Positions 1-6,293 of a DNA stretch of 23,514 nt are shown here, in pieces. The translations under genes were made by a program, and so were the position numbers. Numbering within the stretch: position 1 is the first letter of the stretch; each line of letters starts with the position of its first letter. The DNA is from a virus: positions 1 to 23,514 of the IMG/VR virus record IMGVR_UViG_3300031933_000027. One strand, 5' to 3'. Below the pieces are notes generated by a model, which saw only the letters and a program-made list of their open reading frames with translations, was not told the origin of the DNA and did no database searches.

Positions 1-54
1 CGAGATGACGCGAAACGCCTGTTCGAAGCAGCCGGCGTAACGGTGAGGGGGTGA
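1..54 (+). CDS. 3' end of an upstream early gene (partial)
   Basis: Frame 1 is open from the first base to a TGA at 52-54 and encodes 17 residues ending AAGVTVRG. The other two plus frames stop within this stretch. The stop lies 3 bases before the excisionase ATG, which fits an early operon running into xis and int. The piece is too short to assign a family; it could also be chance reading frame. Confidence 0.4.
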   Translation, partial: RDDAKRLFEAAGVTVRG

Positions 55-57
55 GAT

Positions 58-270
58 ATGAAATTGAGCCTTGAGAAATGGGCGGAGGCGAACTTCGATC
101 CGGCGCCGACGCTCAACACGCTGCGGCGGTGGGCGCGGGAGGCGAAGATTTTCCCCGCCCCGGTGAAGCACGGGCGCAGCTATTATGTTGAGCCAGACGC
201 ACAGTACATAGAGCCAGGCACGCTTGCCGGGCGCATCGCGAGGGATCGACATGGCGCCAAGGCCGCGTAA
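58..270 (+). CDS. xis: Lambda Xis-like excisionase
   Basis: A small (70 residue) DNA-bending directionality factor that would work with the integrase to excise the prophage. The central segment, residues 21-43 (TLRRWAREAKIFPAPVKHGR then SYY), follows the lambda Xis winged-helix sequence closely: the recognition helix RRW-RE, then the IFP-PVK-GR-Y wing. The length is close to the 72 residues of lambda Xis. A GAGG-type ribosome binding site precedes the ATG. The 3' end overlaps the integrase start by 20 bases, the same arrangement as lambda xis-int, so the two are probably co-translated. The homology is from recall of the lambda sequence, not a search. Confidence 0.9.
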   Translation: MKLSLEKWAEANFDPAPTLNTLRRWAREAKIFPAPVKHGRSYYVEPDAQYIEPGTLAGRIARDRHGAKAA

Positions 271-1348
271 GACCGGGTCGAAAGACTTGCCGCCGAACCT
301 GTACCGCAAGACGGACAACAGGAACGGCGTCACCTATTACAGCTACCGTGACCCGTCTTCAGGAAAGTGGTACGGGCTTGGCTCAGACAAGGCGCAGGCC
401 GTGCGGGAGGCTGTGCACGCCAACCATGCCGGCGCCAAGATGCAGCCAGCCCTGGTTGAGCGTATAGCAGCCGCGCCGGCCCGCAGGTTCTCGGAATGGA
501 TCGACGAGTACCGCAAGCTCTACGCAGAGCGCGACGTGTCCGACCGCAGCAAGGAAACCGTGCGCATGAGGCTGAACCGTCTCAGCGAAGCGTTGGGGCA
601 CCTCGACACGGCAAGCATCGGGACGTTTGAGATTGCCGCCTACCTGAAGACCTTCACGGATGAAGGCAAGGCGCAGATGGCTAAGGCCATGCGGTCACTG
701 CTGAGCGACCTGATGCGCGAGGCGATAGCGGCTGGATGGCGGAAGGACAACCCGGTCGAAGTGACGCGGGCCGCGAAGGTGAAGGTCAAGCGCGAGCGGC
801 TGACCCTGGAGCTATGGAAGGCGATCTACGCCGAGGCCAAGCAGCCTTGGTTGAAACGAGCGATGGAGCTTGCGGTACTGACCGGCCAGCGGCGTGACGA
901 TATCGCGGCGATGCTGTTCAAGGACGTGTATGACGAGCACCTGCACATCGTTCAGGCGAAGACCGGCGCCAGGCTGCGGATCAGCACGAAGCTGCGCCTG
1001 GAATCGCTGGGTCTTGAGTTGGGCGAGGTGGTTAAGGCCTGCCGGGATGCGGTAGTGTCCAAGCATCTCGTGCATCACAGCCGCACCGTGAGCCGCGCGA
1101 CGCCGGGAATGCCGATCATGCTGGACACGCTGACCAGCGCGTTTGCATCCGCACGGGACCGCGCCGGCAAGAAGGCAGGCATAGAGTTCGGAGCGAGCCC
1201 GCCGACCTTCCACGAAATGCGTTCACTGGCGGCACGACTGCACGCGGCGGAAGGCCGAGATCCGCAATTACTGCTCGGCCACAAGTCGGCAGCGATGACC
1301 GCGCTCTACCGTGACAGCCGGGGCGCCGAGTGGATCGACGTGGCATAA
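251..1348 (+). CDS. int: Lambda Int-like tyrosine integrase
   Basis: Site-specific recombinase that would integrate the phage DNA at attP/attB. Translated from the ATG at 251 (AGGG six bases upstream) it has 365 residues, against 356 in lambda Int. The N-terminus has the lambda arm-binding domain signature (KDLPPNLY, SYRDP-SGK at residues 11-39), then a SAM-like core-binding domain (about 78-175) and a catalytic domain. All catalytic residues are visible: R214 in TGQR, K237 in AKTGA, H321 and R324 in FHEMRS, H344 in LLGHKS, and Y353 in ALYRDSRG. Spacing and context match lambda R212, K235, H308, R311, H333 and Y342. An in-frame upstream ATG at 224 would add nine residues with no family support. 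The gene converges on the Rz gene across the putative attP. Confidence 0.95.
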   Translation: MAPRPRKTGSKDLPPNLYRKTDNRNGVTYYSYRDPSSGKWYGLGSDKAQAVREAVHANHAGAKMQPALVERIAAAPARRFSEWIDEYRKLYAERDVSDRSKETVRMRLNRLSEALGHLDTASIGTFEIAAYLKTFTDEGKAQMAKAMRSLLSDLMREAIAAGWRKDNPVEVTRAAKVKVKRERLTLELWKAIYAEAKQPWLKRAMELAVLTGQRRDDIAAMLFKDVYDEHLHIVQAKTGARLRISTKLRLESLGLELGEVVKACRDAVVSKHLVHHSRTVSRATPGMPIMLDTLTSAFASARDRAGKKAGIEFGASPPTFHEMRSLAARLHAAEGRDPQLLLGHKSAAMTALYRDSRGAEWIDVA

Positions 1349-1360
1349 TCAGCTACTGAG

Positions 1361-1382
1361 TTTTGGCGAGGTTTTGGGGAGG
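1361..1382 (+). repeat. Tandem 11-base repeats, candidate integrase arm sites
   Basis: TTTTGGCGAGG and TTTTGGGGAGG are adjacent and match at 10 of 11 bases, so they are one helical turn apart. This is how tandem arm-type sites for lambda-like integrases are arranged. They start 13 bases after the int stop codon. A further related copy lies at 1569-1580 on the other side of the gap. The role is inferred from position. Confidence 0.6.
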
Positions 1383-1547
1383 AATTGGAGAGGATGGAAA
1401 CGCCCTGTAAAATCAGGCACTTACGCCTCTATGGTATCAAAGCCTGGGACGCCGCACGGATCGGGATCAACGCCTAGTGCCGCGCGGCTTTCGGCCAGTT
1501 TCCACGCTCAGAAATCCGCTCTTTTGCGCAATCTCCCGCGCCAATAG

Positions 1548-1560
1548 AATCAAACACTTA
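1548..1560 (+). promoter_or_regulatory. IHF-binding consensus in putative attP
   Basis: The 13 bases AATCAAACACTTA match the IHF consensus WATCAANNNNTTR at every defined position. IHF bends attP in lambda-type recombination. A related copy with one mismatch (AATCAGGCACTTA) is at 1411-1423, and TATCAAAGCCTGG at 1435-1447 also has one mismatch. Confidence 0.55.
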
Positions 1561-1568
1561 CGTTTGCG

Positions 1569-1580
1569 TTTTGGGGAAGG
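1569..1580 (+). repeat. Third copy of the putative arm-site repeat
   Basis: TTTTGGGGAAGG repeats the 1372-1382 unit with one inserted A; flanking bases (G before, AATT after) also match. It lies on the Rz-proximal side of the gap, so the arm-like repeats bracket the IHF-like sites. It overlaps a small GGGGAA/TTCCCC inverted repeat (1573-1589). Confidence 0.5.
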
Positions 1581-1612
1581 AATTTCCCCTATCTCAGCCC
1601 GTCCGGGCAATC

Positions 1613-2098
1613 TCAATCCCCCCTCAATGCTTCATACGAAACCTGACAGGTCAGTCCTGCTGCTCGGCTTCGATCGGCAAACTCAGCAATTCCCCCCGCA
1701 GCCTCATCAAGCCGGCCGAGCATGACGGCAAGCAGATCGCGGGCGGCGTCGGCTGCCTCGCCTCCACCGGCAGCACTGGCACAGCTGGCGGGTCGGCGTG
1801 ATAACTCGGCGACTCGTGCGCGCAGCCGGCCAGCAGCGTCATCAGCGGCAGCAGCATCAGCGGCAACTGCCGCAATCTTTTCCTGTGCGTCACGGCGTAT
1901 TCCCTCGATTGCGGTCTGTCGGCGTTGTTCTTCGGATCGGGCGCGGGCTTCGGCTTGGCGTGCGGTTTCGGACCACTCGGCACGAACCTCGGCCAACTCG
2001 CCCCTTGCATCCATGACGCGGTATTGCTGCACTCCGACGGCCAGCAGCAAAGCGAGCACCCACCAGGCCCAGCCGGGCACCAGCTTTGCCCAGCTCAT
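1613..2098 (-). CDS. Rz-like i-spanin (inner-membrane spanin subunit)
   Basis: A 161-residue protein with an N-terminal membrane segment (about residues 8-25, WAWWVLALLLAVGV), followed by a long charged Ala/Arg/Glu-rich coiled coil (about 30-105) that would cross the periplasm. This is the layout of Rz and DUF2514 i-spanins, which pair with an outer-membrane lipoprotein to fuse the membranes in the last step of lysis. Two cysteines in the second half could make disulfides. Its ATG overlaps the endolysin stop (2095-2098, ATGA), so translation is coupled. The Rz1 partner is encoded inside it in the +1 frame. It is the last late gene before the putative attP. Confidence 0.85.
   Translation of the reverse strand: MSWAKLVPGWAWWVLALLLAVGVQQYRVMDARGELAEVRAEWSETARQAEARARSEEQRRQTAIEGIRRDAQEKIAAVAADAAAADDAAGRLRARVAELSRRPASCASAAGGGEAADAARDLLAVMLGRLDEAAGGIAEFADRSRAAGLTCQVSYEALRGD
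1651..1893 (-). CDS. Rz1-like o-spanin lipoprotein, embedded in Rz
   Basis: An 80-residue reading frame nested entirely in the Rz gene, in the +1 frame. The chosen start is a GTG at 1893, which has GAGGGA seven bases upstream. It gives a basic n-region (THRKRLR), a hydrophobic stretch and the lipobox LLAGC with the lipidated cysteine at residue 24. The +2 residue is Ala, consistent with outer-membrane sorting. The mature part is proline-rich (ADPPAVPVLPVEARQPTPP), as usual for Rz1. Nested Rz/Rz1 pairs are well known. The frame stays open upstream to 2010, but that extension lacks a signal peptide at its N-terminus. Confidence 0.8.
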   Translation of the reverse strand: MTHRKRLRQLPLMLLPLMTLLAGCAHESPSYHADPPAVPVLPVEARQPTPPAICLPSCSAGLMRLRGELLSLPIEAEQQD

Positions 2099-2442
2099 GA
2101 TCTGCCACCGTGCGTCATGCTGTAGTGGTTACCGTCTGGCGAGGAAAAATCTCCGCCCCATCTGCAGTCAGGATGTAGGGTCTTCCAAAAATCGCCCAGC
2201 GGCTTGTGGTCCTCGCTCGCAGTGAGATAGCGCCCATCCTTGAAAAGGTTGAGGTCTACGGCCAGACGCTCCTTGTGGACGCTGACGGCGCTGCTGTAGG
2301 ACTTCTTCTCGCCAACCGCACCGTGCACACGCGGGTCACGGTATGCATCGCCGAAGGTGAGCTCGTAGCCATTTGAGTAGGCGAAGTCGATCAGCCGCGC
2401 GATCATCTGCGTGAACGCACGCTGCTTTTGTCCGAGAGTCAT
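2095..2442 (-). CDS. M15-family endolysin (L-alanoyl-D-glutamate-type peptidase)
   Basis: A 115-residue peptidoglycan endopeptidase. It has the M15 zinc site: H56 and D63 in SVHKERLAVD, then a DGNH motif giving D103 (catalytic) and H106 (third zinc ligand), as in the T5 endolysin. WGGDF (95-99) precedes it. There is no signal peptide, so export would depend on a holin, and a holin-like gene lies at the other end of the late block (23256-23514). The start lies two bases from the DUF7338-like gene's stop, and the stop overlaps the Rz start, so the three form a lysis operon. It is close to a bare catalytic domain, with no obvious cell-wall-binding domain. Confidence 0.88.
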   Translation of the reverse strand: MTLGQKQRAFTQMIARLIDFAYSNGYELTFGDAYRDPRVHGAVGEKKSYSSAVSVHKERLAVDLNLFKDGRYLTASEDHKPLGDFWKTLHPDCRWGGDFSSPDGNHYSMTHGGRS

Positions 2443-2443
2443 G

Positions 2444-3028
2444 TCAGATTTCCTTCCACGGGTTGAGCTTGAACGTCATCCCCTTCGCCGGCTCATCGCC
2501 GCCTTGGTGCGACGGCTTGATCTTGTAGCCGATGCGAATCACGAAGGCGCGCGTATCGCTCCACTGGTGCGCCAGATAGAAGCCGTACCACCGAGAGACC
2601 CCGCCGATGCGCCTGGCGGTCACGAACTGCCAGCCGCCTCTGTCGGGCTTATCCTCGACGGAGTAGTGCCCTCGATAGGTAATCAGGCACTCGCTCACCG
2701 GGCAGCTGATGCCAGGTACAAGCCGGAGATTGTTCACCGGATTGCGCACCGCCGCCCACCACCACATTGCGGCGAGCGAATCCACCGACCAGCCGAACGG
2801 CGTGTTATCGGCCCACCAGCCGCGCTTGTCGCCCAACAGGCCGTCGTAATCATTGCCGAACAGCCAGGCCCAGCGCGGCAGGTTGACGATTGGCCGGTCA
2901 TCCGAGGCCGATACCGCATTGACGCGAAACGGGATCGCCAGCGCGACGATAGGCAGGCCAAGCAATATCAGAATGACGCGCACGGCGATGAGCAGCGCCC
3001 ACTGAATCAGGGCGAGCAATAGGTTCAT
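2444..3028 (-). CDS. Membrane-anchored phage protein, DUF7338-like
   Basis: A 194-residue protein with a long hydrophobic N-terminus (about residues 2-33, rich in Leu and Ile) that should hold one or two membrane segments. A Trp-rich soluble part follows (motifs WAWLFGNDYDG, GWWADNTPFGW, WWWAAVRNPVNNLR). I associate this pattern with DUF7338 proteins found near phage lysis genes, from memory. It sits between the tail fibre genes and the endolysin, directly after an intrinsic terminator, and has a GGAG ribosome binding site. Its function is not known. The position and membrane anchor suggest a role in lysis or superinfection exclusion, which is inference only. Confidence 0.7.
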   Translation of the reverse strand: MNLLLALIQWALLIAVRVILILLGLPIVALAIPFRVNAVSASDDRPIVNLPRWAWLFGNDYDGLLGDKRGWWADNTPFGWSVDSLAAMWWWAAVRNPVNNLRLVPGISCPVSECLITYRGHYSVEDKPDRGGWQFVTARRIGGVSRWYGFYLAHQWSDTRAFVIRIGYKIKPSHQGGDEPAKGMTFKLNPWKEI

Positions 3029-3043
3029 TGGTTTCTCCGGGCG

Positions 3044-3066
3044 AAAAAAAAACCGCCCGAAGGCGG
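3044..3066 (-). terminator. Intrinsic terminator with UUCG tetraloop and U9 tract
   Basis: Read on the minus strand: a perfect 5-bp stem CCGCC/GGCGG (arms 3053-3057 and 3062-3066) closed by TTCG, then nine T (3044-3052). It follows the fibre-associated gene (stop 3083) and lies 15 bases upstream of the next gene's ATG, which keeps its own ribosome binding site. Confidence 0.9.
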
Positions 3067-3082
3067 CTTGGTGGGTGCTGAC

Positions 3083-3625
3083 TTACGCCGGCCAGCCGAT
3101 TTCGAGCATGGCCGGGTCATAGGTTCCTGCTGCGATCTCGTCTAGCAAGGCCTCTTCCCGGGCGAAGCAGGCCGACACATAGTCATAGACCGCATCGCCG
3201 ATGGCTACCATTTCGGCGTTGGTTGTTGGACGGAATACGACGACGCCTGTTGCCAGATCGATGCACTTCCAACCCTTGCCGTCGACGCGGAGTGCTCGGT
3301 CGATGGCGCGGTTTTCTTGCACGATCTTGTCTTGCGACTCGCGGTCGGTGGCGATTCCGATGCCATTCCAGGTGAGGCCGGCTATCTCGGCCTGATAGCG
3401 GCGATTAGCGACAGCGGCGCGATGGTCGTCGGCCGTCGGAATGTAGATCGGCGGGTCGATCAGGATCGGCAGGCCGTCGGCGTCGTGGCTGCGTATTTTG
3501 CCTGGAGCCGGGTTGGCGATGACCATCTGATAGCGTTCATCGCTGATTTCGACCGCATCGTTTGGCATAGACGAATGGATGCCTTTGAGGTAAGTCGTTT
3601 CAGTGGATTTGCTGTAGTAGCGCAT
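3083..3625 (-). CDS. Tail fibre assembly-type protein with DUF4376-like C-terminus
   Basis: A 180-residue protein immediately downstream of the tail fibre gene. The first half (residues 1-60: YYSKSTETTYL, then ISDERYQMVIANPAPGKI and PILIDPP) resembles the N-terminus of phage tail fibre assembly proteins. The second half (about 75-165, RRYQAEIAGLTWNGIGIATD and later alpha-helical segments) resembles DUF4376. Proteins of this type are encoded next to fibres and are thought to act as fibre chaperones or fibre-bound parts. The start is an ATG with AAGGA about ten bases upstream. The gene ends before a strong terminator, which closes the tail gene segment. Confidence 0.75.
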   Translation of the reverse strand: MRYYSKSTETTYLKGIHSSMPNDAVEISDERYQMVIANPAPGKIRSHDADGLPILIDPPIYIPTADDHRAAVANRRYQAEIAGLTWNGIGIATDRESQDKIVQENRAIDRALRVDGKGWKCIDLATGVVVFRPTTNAEMVAIGDAVYDYVSACFAREEALLDEIAAGTYDPAMLEIGWPA

Positions 3626-3637
3626 AAATTAATTTCC

Positions 3638-4372
3638 TTAGTTGCCGATGGCGAGCCAGAACATCGAGACCGTATCGGTAGAACCATTAGGTCGAGCAAC
3701 AGCCAGCGCCGCGAGGCCCGAAAAATCGACCGACCCGCATGAGTCTGCCGTATTGACAGGCGCGCCAGCCTTTCGAATCGTGGTGGCAAAAAAACCCTGA
3801 ACAGGAAATGCAATAGGAAGCGGGACATTTACCGTTGCTACCGCCCCTACGCTTACCGCTCCCCACTGAATGATCACGCCTTTCAGCCAGGCAGGGAAAG
3901 CGATGTAGCCGTTTTGCGCTAAGCTGACGGAGAAGCCCCAGCGCAGCTTCTTGGGCGTCACAATGGTCGCGTCATCCGTGCCGGAATCGGTCTGCGCTTG
4001 GGTGGCGACCCTGGCCGGACCCGACACCGCTTCCGTCGCGCCAGCCCCTAGCTCTATCCAGTGGCCTACGTTATCTACGCCAGCGGGTTCGATGCCGGTG
4101 TTCGCAATGGCTGCGATCCAGTTCTTCCCACCGTTATGGACCGTGCCTCCAACGCCGTAAGGGACATCGCCAAACCACTGCAGCGCACCCTTGGACTCAA
4201 GCTCTGCCAGCGCCTCGTCAACCCGGTTATGCCACCAGTTTTCCCATTTGGCTTCTGGTGGATCTTCCGCTGCCCCGCCAGCCCAGCCGCGATCAATGAG
4301 CGCATCAGCCGGCCGCTCGAACTGCGACGGGACGCTCGCCCATTTCTTCAGAAAACTATCGATTCTCGCCAT
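3638..4372 (-). CDS. Short tail fibre with Gp53-like receptor-binding tip
   Basis: A 244-residue fibre. Residues 1-60 form the baseplate-attachment region (FERPADALIDRGWAGG, then EAKWENWWHNRVDEALAELE). The middle contains the fibre repeat signature ATQAQTDSGTDDATIVTPKK. The C-terminus (about 145-244: LAQNGYIAFPAWLKGVIIQW, later FPVQGFFATT and a final FWLAIGN) has the pattern of Gp53-like C-terminal domains, which trimerise and bind receptors. It is unusually short for a myovirus fibre, lacking a long shaft. GGAG lies about eight bases before the ATG. Its partner is the downstream fibre-associated gene. Confidence 0.82.
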   Translation of the reverse strand: MARIDSFLKKWASVPSQFERPADALIDRGWAGGAAEDPPEAKWENWWHNRVDEALAELESKGALQWFGDVPYGVGGTVHNGGKNWIAAIANTGIEPAGVDNVGHWIELGAGATEAVSGPARVATQAQTDSGTDDATIVTPKKLRWGFSVSLAQNGYIAFPAWLKGVIIQWGAVSVGAVATVNVPLPIAFPVQGFFATTIRKAGAPVNTADSCGSVDFSGLAALAVARPNGSTDTVSMFWLAIGN

Positions 4373-4384
4373 TTCTGGTGCTCC

Positions 4385-5032
4385 TTAAACAGGCGTGACG
4401 TAACGACCCACGCCGTATGGCTGGGCTGAGAAAGTGCCTTTGTAGGCGAAGGGGTATTCGTTCTTTGCGATTTTGCGAATCTTCACGCCTTGCGGGCGCG
4501 GGATGATGTCGAACTCTTGAACGAGAACGAGCAGGTTTGCCGCCACGCCCTCTTCAAGCCAGACCGTTGCCATGCTCATGTCTTGCGCATCGATGACAGT
4601 GCTATCCACGCCGAAGATGAAGTCGACCGCAGCCTTCACGTCATCCAGGGTCGCCGCGCCGTTGTTGCGCATGATCTTTGCTTTGATCAGCACGCGGTAT
4701 AGATAGTCGGGCAGAAGGATTGTCGGCAGCTCCGTGCCTGGCTCACGATATGGCGCCGTATCGTAGGGTTGCGCGCCGATCGTTCCGTTGTAGGCGAAGA
4801 CCTGCAGCGCGTCGGACCTGATGCGTGGCCGGTCGATGCCGGCGATGCGGCCGATAATGTCCAGCTGATGGCCCGATCTTTCGTCGATGTCGAGCAGGTC
4901 AACGACCTGGCCAAGCGGCTTCTCGATACGCTCTTGCGCCATCTTCGGCAGGATTTGCAGCCACTCGCGCATCTTCGGCGCGTTGCGGTACTGCCAATAG
5001 ACGCGCGACAGGGCTTTATTCGCGTGATCCAT
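4385..5032 (-). CDS. Baseplate protein, DUF2612-like
   Basis: A 215-residue protein following the baseplate J-like gene, whose stop codon shares a base with this ATG (5032). Residues 40-75 (LGQVVDLLDIDERSGHQLDI followed by IGRIAGIDRPR) match my recollection of DUF2612 proteins, which occupy the gpI position of P2-type baseplates and link the wedge to the tail fibres. It lies between the J-like gene and the fibre gene, as expected. The C-terminal part holds the repeated FAYKGTFSAQPYG and FAYNGTIGAQPYD segments, suggesting an internal duplication of a beta hairpin. Confidence 0.8.
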   Translation of the reverse strand: MDHANKALSRVYWQYRNAPKMREWLQILPKMAQERIEKPLGQVVDLLDIDERSGHQLDIIGRIAGIDRPRIRSDALQVFAYNGTIGAQPYDTAPYREPGTELPTILLPDYLYRVLIKAKIMRNNGAATLDDVKAAVDFIFGVDSTVIDAQDMSMATVWLEEGVAANLLVLVQEFDIIPRPQGVKIRKIAKNEYPFAYKGTFSAQPYGVGRYVTPV

Positions 5033-6234
5033 CAGACATACTCCACCGTAATGTTTGCCGCATCGAGCGTGCCGAGCTGGTTGAATGCCAGGGCGAGAAC
5101 TTGGCTATCAATCGTTCCAGGGGCAAATCCGAGCATGATCGACTGCACGTAGCCATTACCTGCGACGATGAAGTTCACCGGCGTGTAAAGCCGCCCTGCC
5201 GCCACGTTCTCACCGATGCGGAAGCCTTCGCGGTTGAACCCCGACTGGCTCTGGAAGCCAAGCAGCGAGTAGGCCACCATTTCATCCTTGATCCGCTGCT
5301 TGTCCTGCTCAGATAGCGTGCTGCTTGCGATCTGGACGAGCGCATAGACCGTGATCAAATCAGGCCGGAAGAAGGTGATGTTGACCGGCTGCCCTTTCGG
5401 CGTGGTCGTGTCGGCGGTGATCTTGTTGGGAAAGGCGCTGTCGCGATTCAGGCCGCAGCCGGGGTTTTTCCGGGAGGCGATGGCCTTTAACACATCTTCA
5501 TCGCTGCCGCCGTCGACGAAGATCGCCATGGACTTCCGCGCTACGCCGTCGGCGTCCGTTGCGTCTTCTGCGTTTTCGAAGACCTTCACTTGCTTCACGC
5601 CGTCTACGTTGCCAACCGCGGCGTAAATGTTGTCGATCTGGTTCGAGCCCGGCAGCGCGACCGAGGCATTACGCCGCGCCCTGAATGCCTCGTCTCGCTC
5701 TTCGTCAAGCCCGAGCGATGCGGCGGCAAGATTCGTCACCGACTGCAGGCCGCCAACAGGTGTTGCGATGATCGAAAGATCGCCCGGCGATGCAGTAGCA
5801 GCCCCGGCCTCGATGCAGGTCACGCCAACGGAAGCCACTCCGCCCGCGATGGTGACTTCGCCGTCCGTTGACCAGAGCGTGTCGGTAGACTTGTTGCGGA
5901 TGCGCGTGCCTGCTGGAACGACCGTGCCATCTACGCCAGTGAACGAGACGGTTGCTGTTGAGAAGGTCGCATCCTGCCGAGACAGCCCGGCAAACATCGC
6001 GATTCGGTCAAGCTGCTGGCCTATGGCGCTTTGCGGGTCGCAGGACTGGTACGCCAGCGTCACCTGCTCGTCGAGATTGGCCAGCGCCTCGCACCATGCG
6101 GCAATCTGCAGGCCATCAGGCGATTCCGGGTTGATGTTCCAGGCATCGTCTATGTCGAGATAGCGCGCCCGCATGGCCGCCAGGTATTCGCTGAGCGAAG
6201 TACCCGTGACACCCGCCGCAGTAATTCCGGCCAT
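5032..6234 (-). CDS. Baseplate J-like wedge protein
   Basis: A 400-residue baseplate wedge protein of the gpJ/T4 gp6 type, which forms the outer baseplate that changes shape on sheath contraction. Typical segments are visible: SLSEYLAAMRARYLDIDDAW near the N-terminus, AIGQQLDRIAMFAGLSRQ, then a beta-rich insert (GVDGTVVPAGTRIRN), and a C-terminal half starting near LDEERDEAFRARRNASVALP. I chose the ATG at 6234, which has GGGAGA six bases upstream. An in-frame ATG at 6267 lies inside a terminator stem and adds eleven residues of no family relevance. The stop overlaps the DUF2612-like start. Confidence 0.92.
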   Translation of the reverse strand: MAGITAAGVTGTSLSEYLAAMRARYLDIDDAWNINPESPDGLQIAAWCEALANLDEQVTLAYQSCDPQSAIGQQLDRIAMFAGLSRQDATFSTATVSFTGVDGTVVPAGTRIRNKSTDTLWSTDGEVTIAGGVASVGVTCIEAGAATASPGDLSIIATPVGGLQSVTNLAAASLGLDEERDEAFRARRNASVALPGSNQIDNIYAAVGNVDGVKQVKVFENAEDATDADGVARKSMAIFVDGGSDEDVLKAIASRKNPGCGLNRDSAFPNKITADTTTPKGQPVNITFFRPDLITVYALVQIASSTLSEQDKQRIKDEMVAYSLLGFQSQSGFNREGFRIGENVAAGRLYTPVNFIVAGNGYVQSIMLGFAPGTIDSQVLALAFNQLGTLDAANITVEYV

Positions 6235-6252
6235 TGGTTTCTCCCAGGCAAT

Positions 6253-6275
6253 AAAAAGCCCGCACATGGCGGGCT
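6253..6275 (-). terminator. Intrinsic terminator upstream of the J-like gene
   Basis: On the minus strand: a 7-bp perfect stem AGCCCGC/GCGGGCT (arms 6257-6263 and 6269-6275), a five-base loop and a run of five T (6253-6257). It lies between the wedge-like gene (stop 6294) and the ribosome binding site of the J-like gene, 18 bases before its ATG. Confidence 0.88.
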
Positions 6276-6293
6276 GTGTGTTCCGTTGTTCGG

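Larger units (their letters stand above)
1349..1612. other. Putative phage attachment region (attP), no gene
   Basis: This 264-base gap lies between the convergent int and Rz genes. It contains tandem 11-base repeats TTTTGGCGAGG (1361-1371) and TTTTGGGGAGG (1372-1382), with a third, one-base-longer copy TTTTGGGGAAGG at 1569-1580. Inside them are a perfect IHF consensus match (1548-1560) and two one-mismatch copies (1411-1423, 1435-1447). Lambda-type integrases recombine at an attP with outer arm repeats and IHF sites around a core, and the site normally adjoins the int 3' end. The crossover core itself is not identified. No T-loop or other tRNA sequence is seen. Confidence 0.65.

Noticed and set aside
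224-250. Integrase start at the ATG at 224
   Set aside because: The extra nine residues are absent from the lambda Int pattern, and the ATG at 251 has a better placed ribosome binding site and the expected N-terminus.
1573-1589. Inverted repeat GGGGAA/TTCCCC as a terminator for int or Rz
   Set aside because: Only 6 bp and no U tract on either side in the right orientation; it overlaps the putative arm site instead. No convincing terminator was found between the convergent int and Rz genes.
1349-1612. A tRNA 3' end as the attachment core
   Set aside because: No T-loop consensus, acceptor pairing or CCA end could be found in the gap.
6235-6267. J-like gene starting at the ATG at 6267
   Set aside because: This ATG lies in the terminator stem, with no ribosome binding site; the ATG at 6234 has GGGAGA at the right distance.
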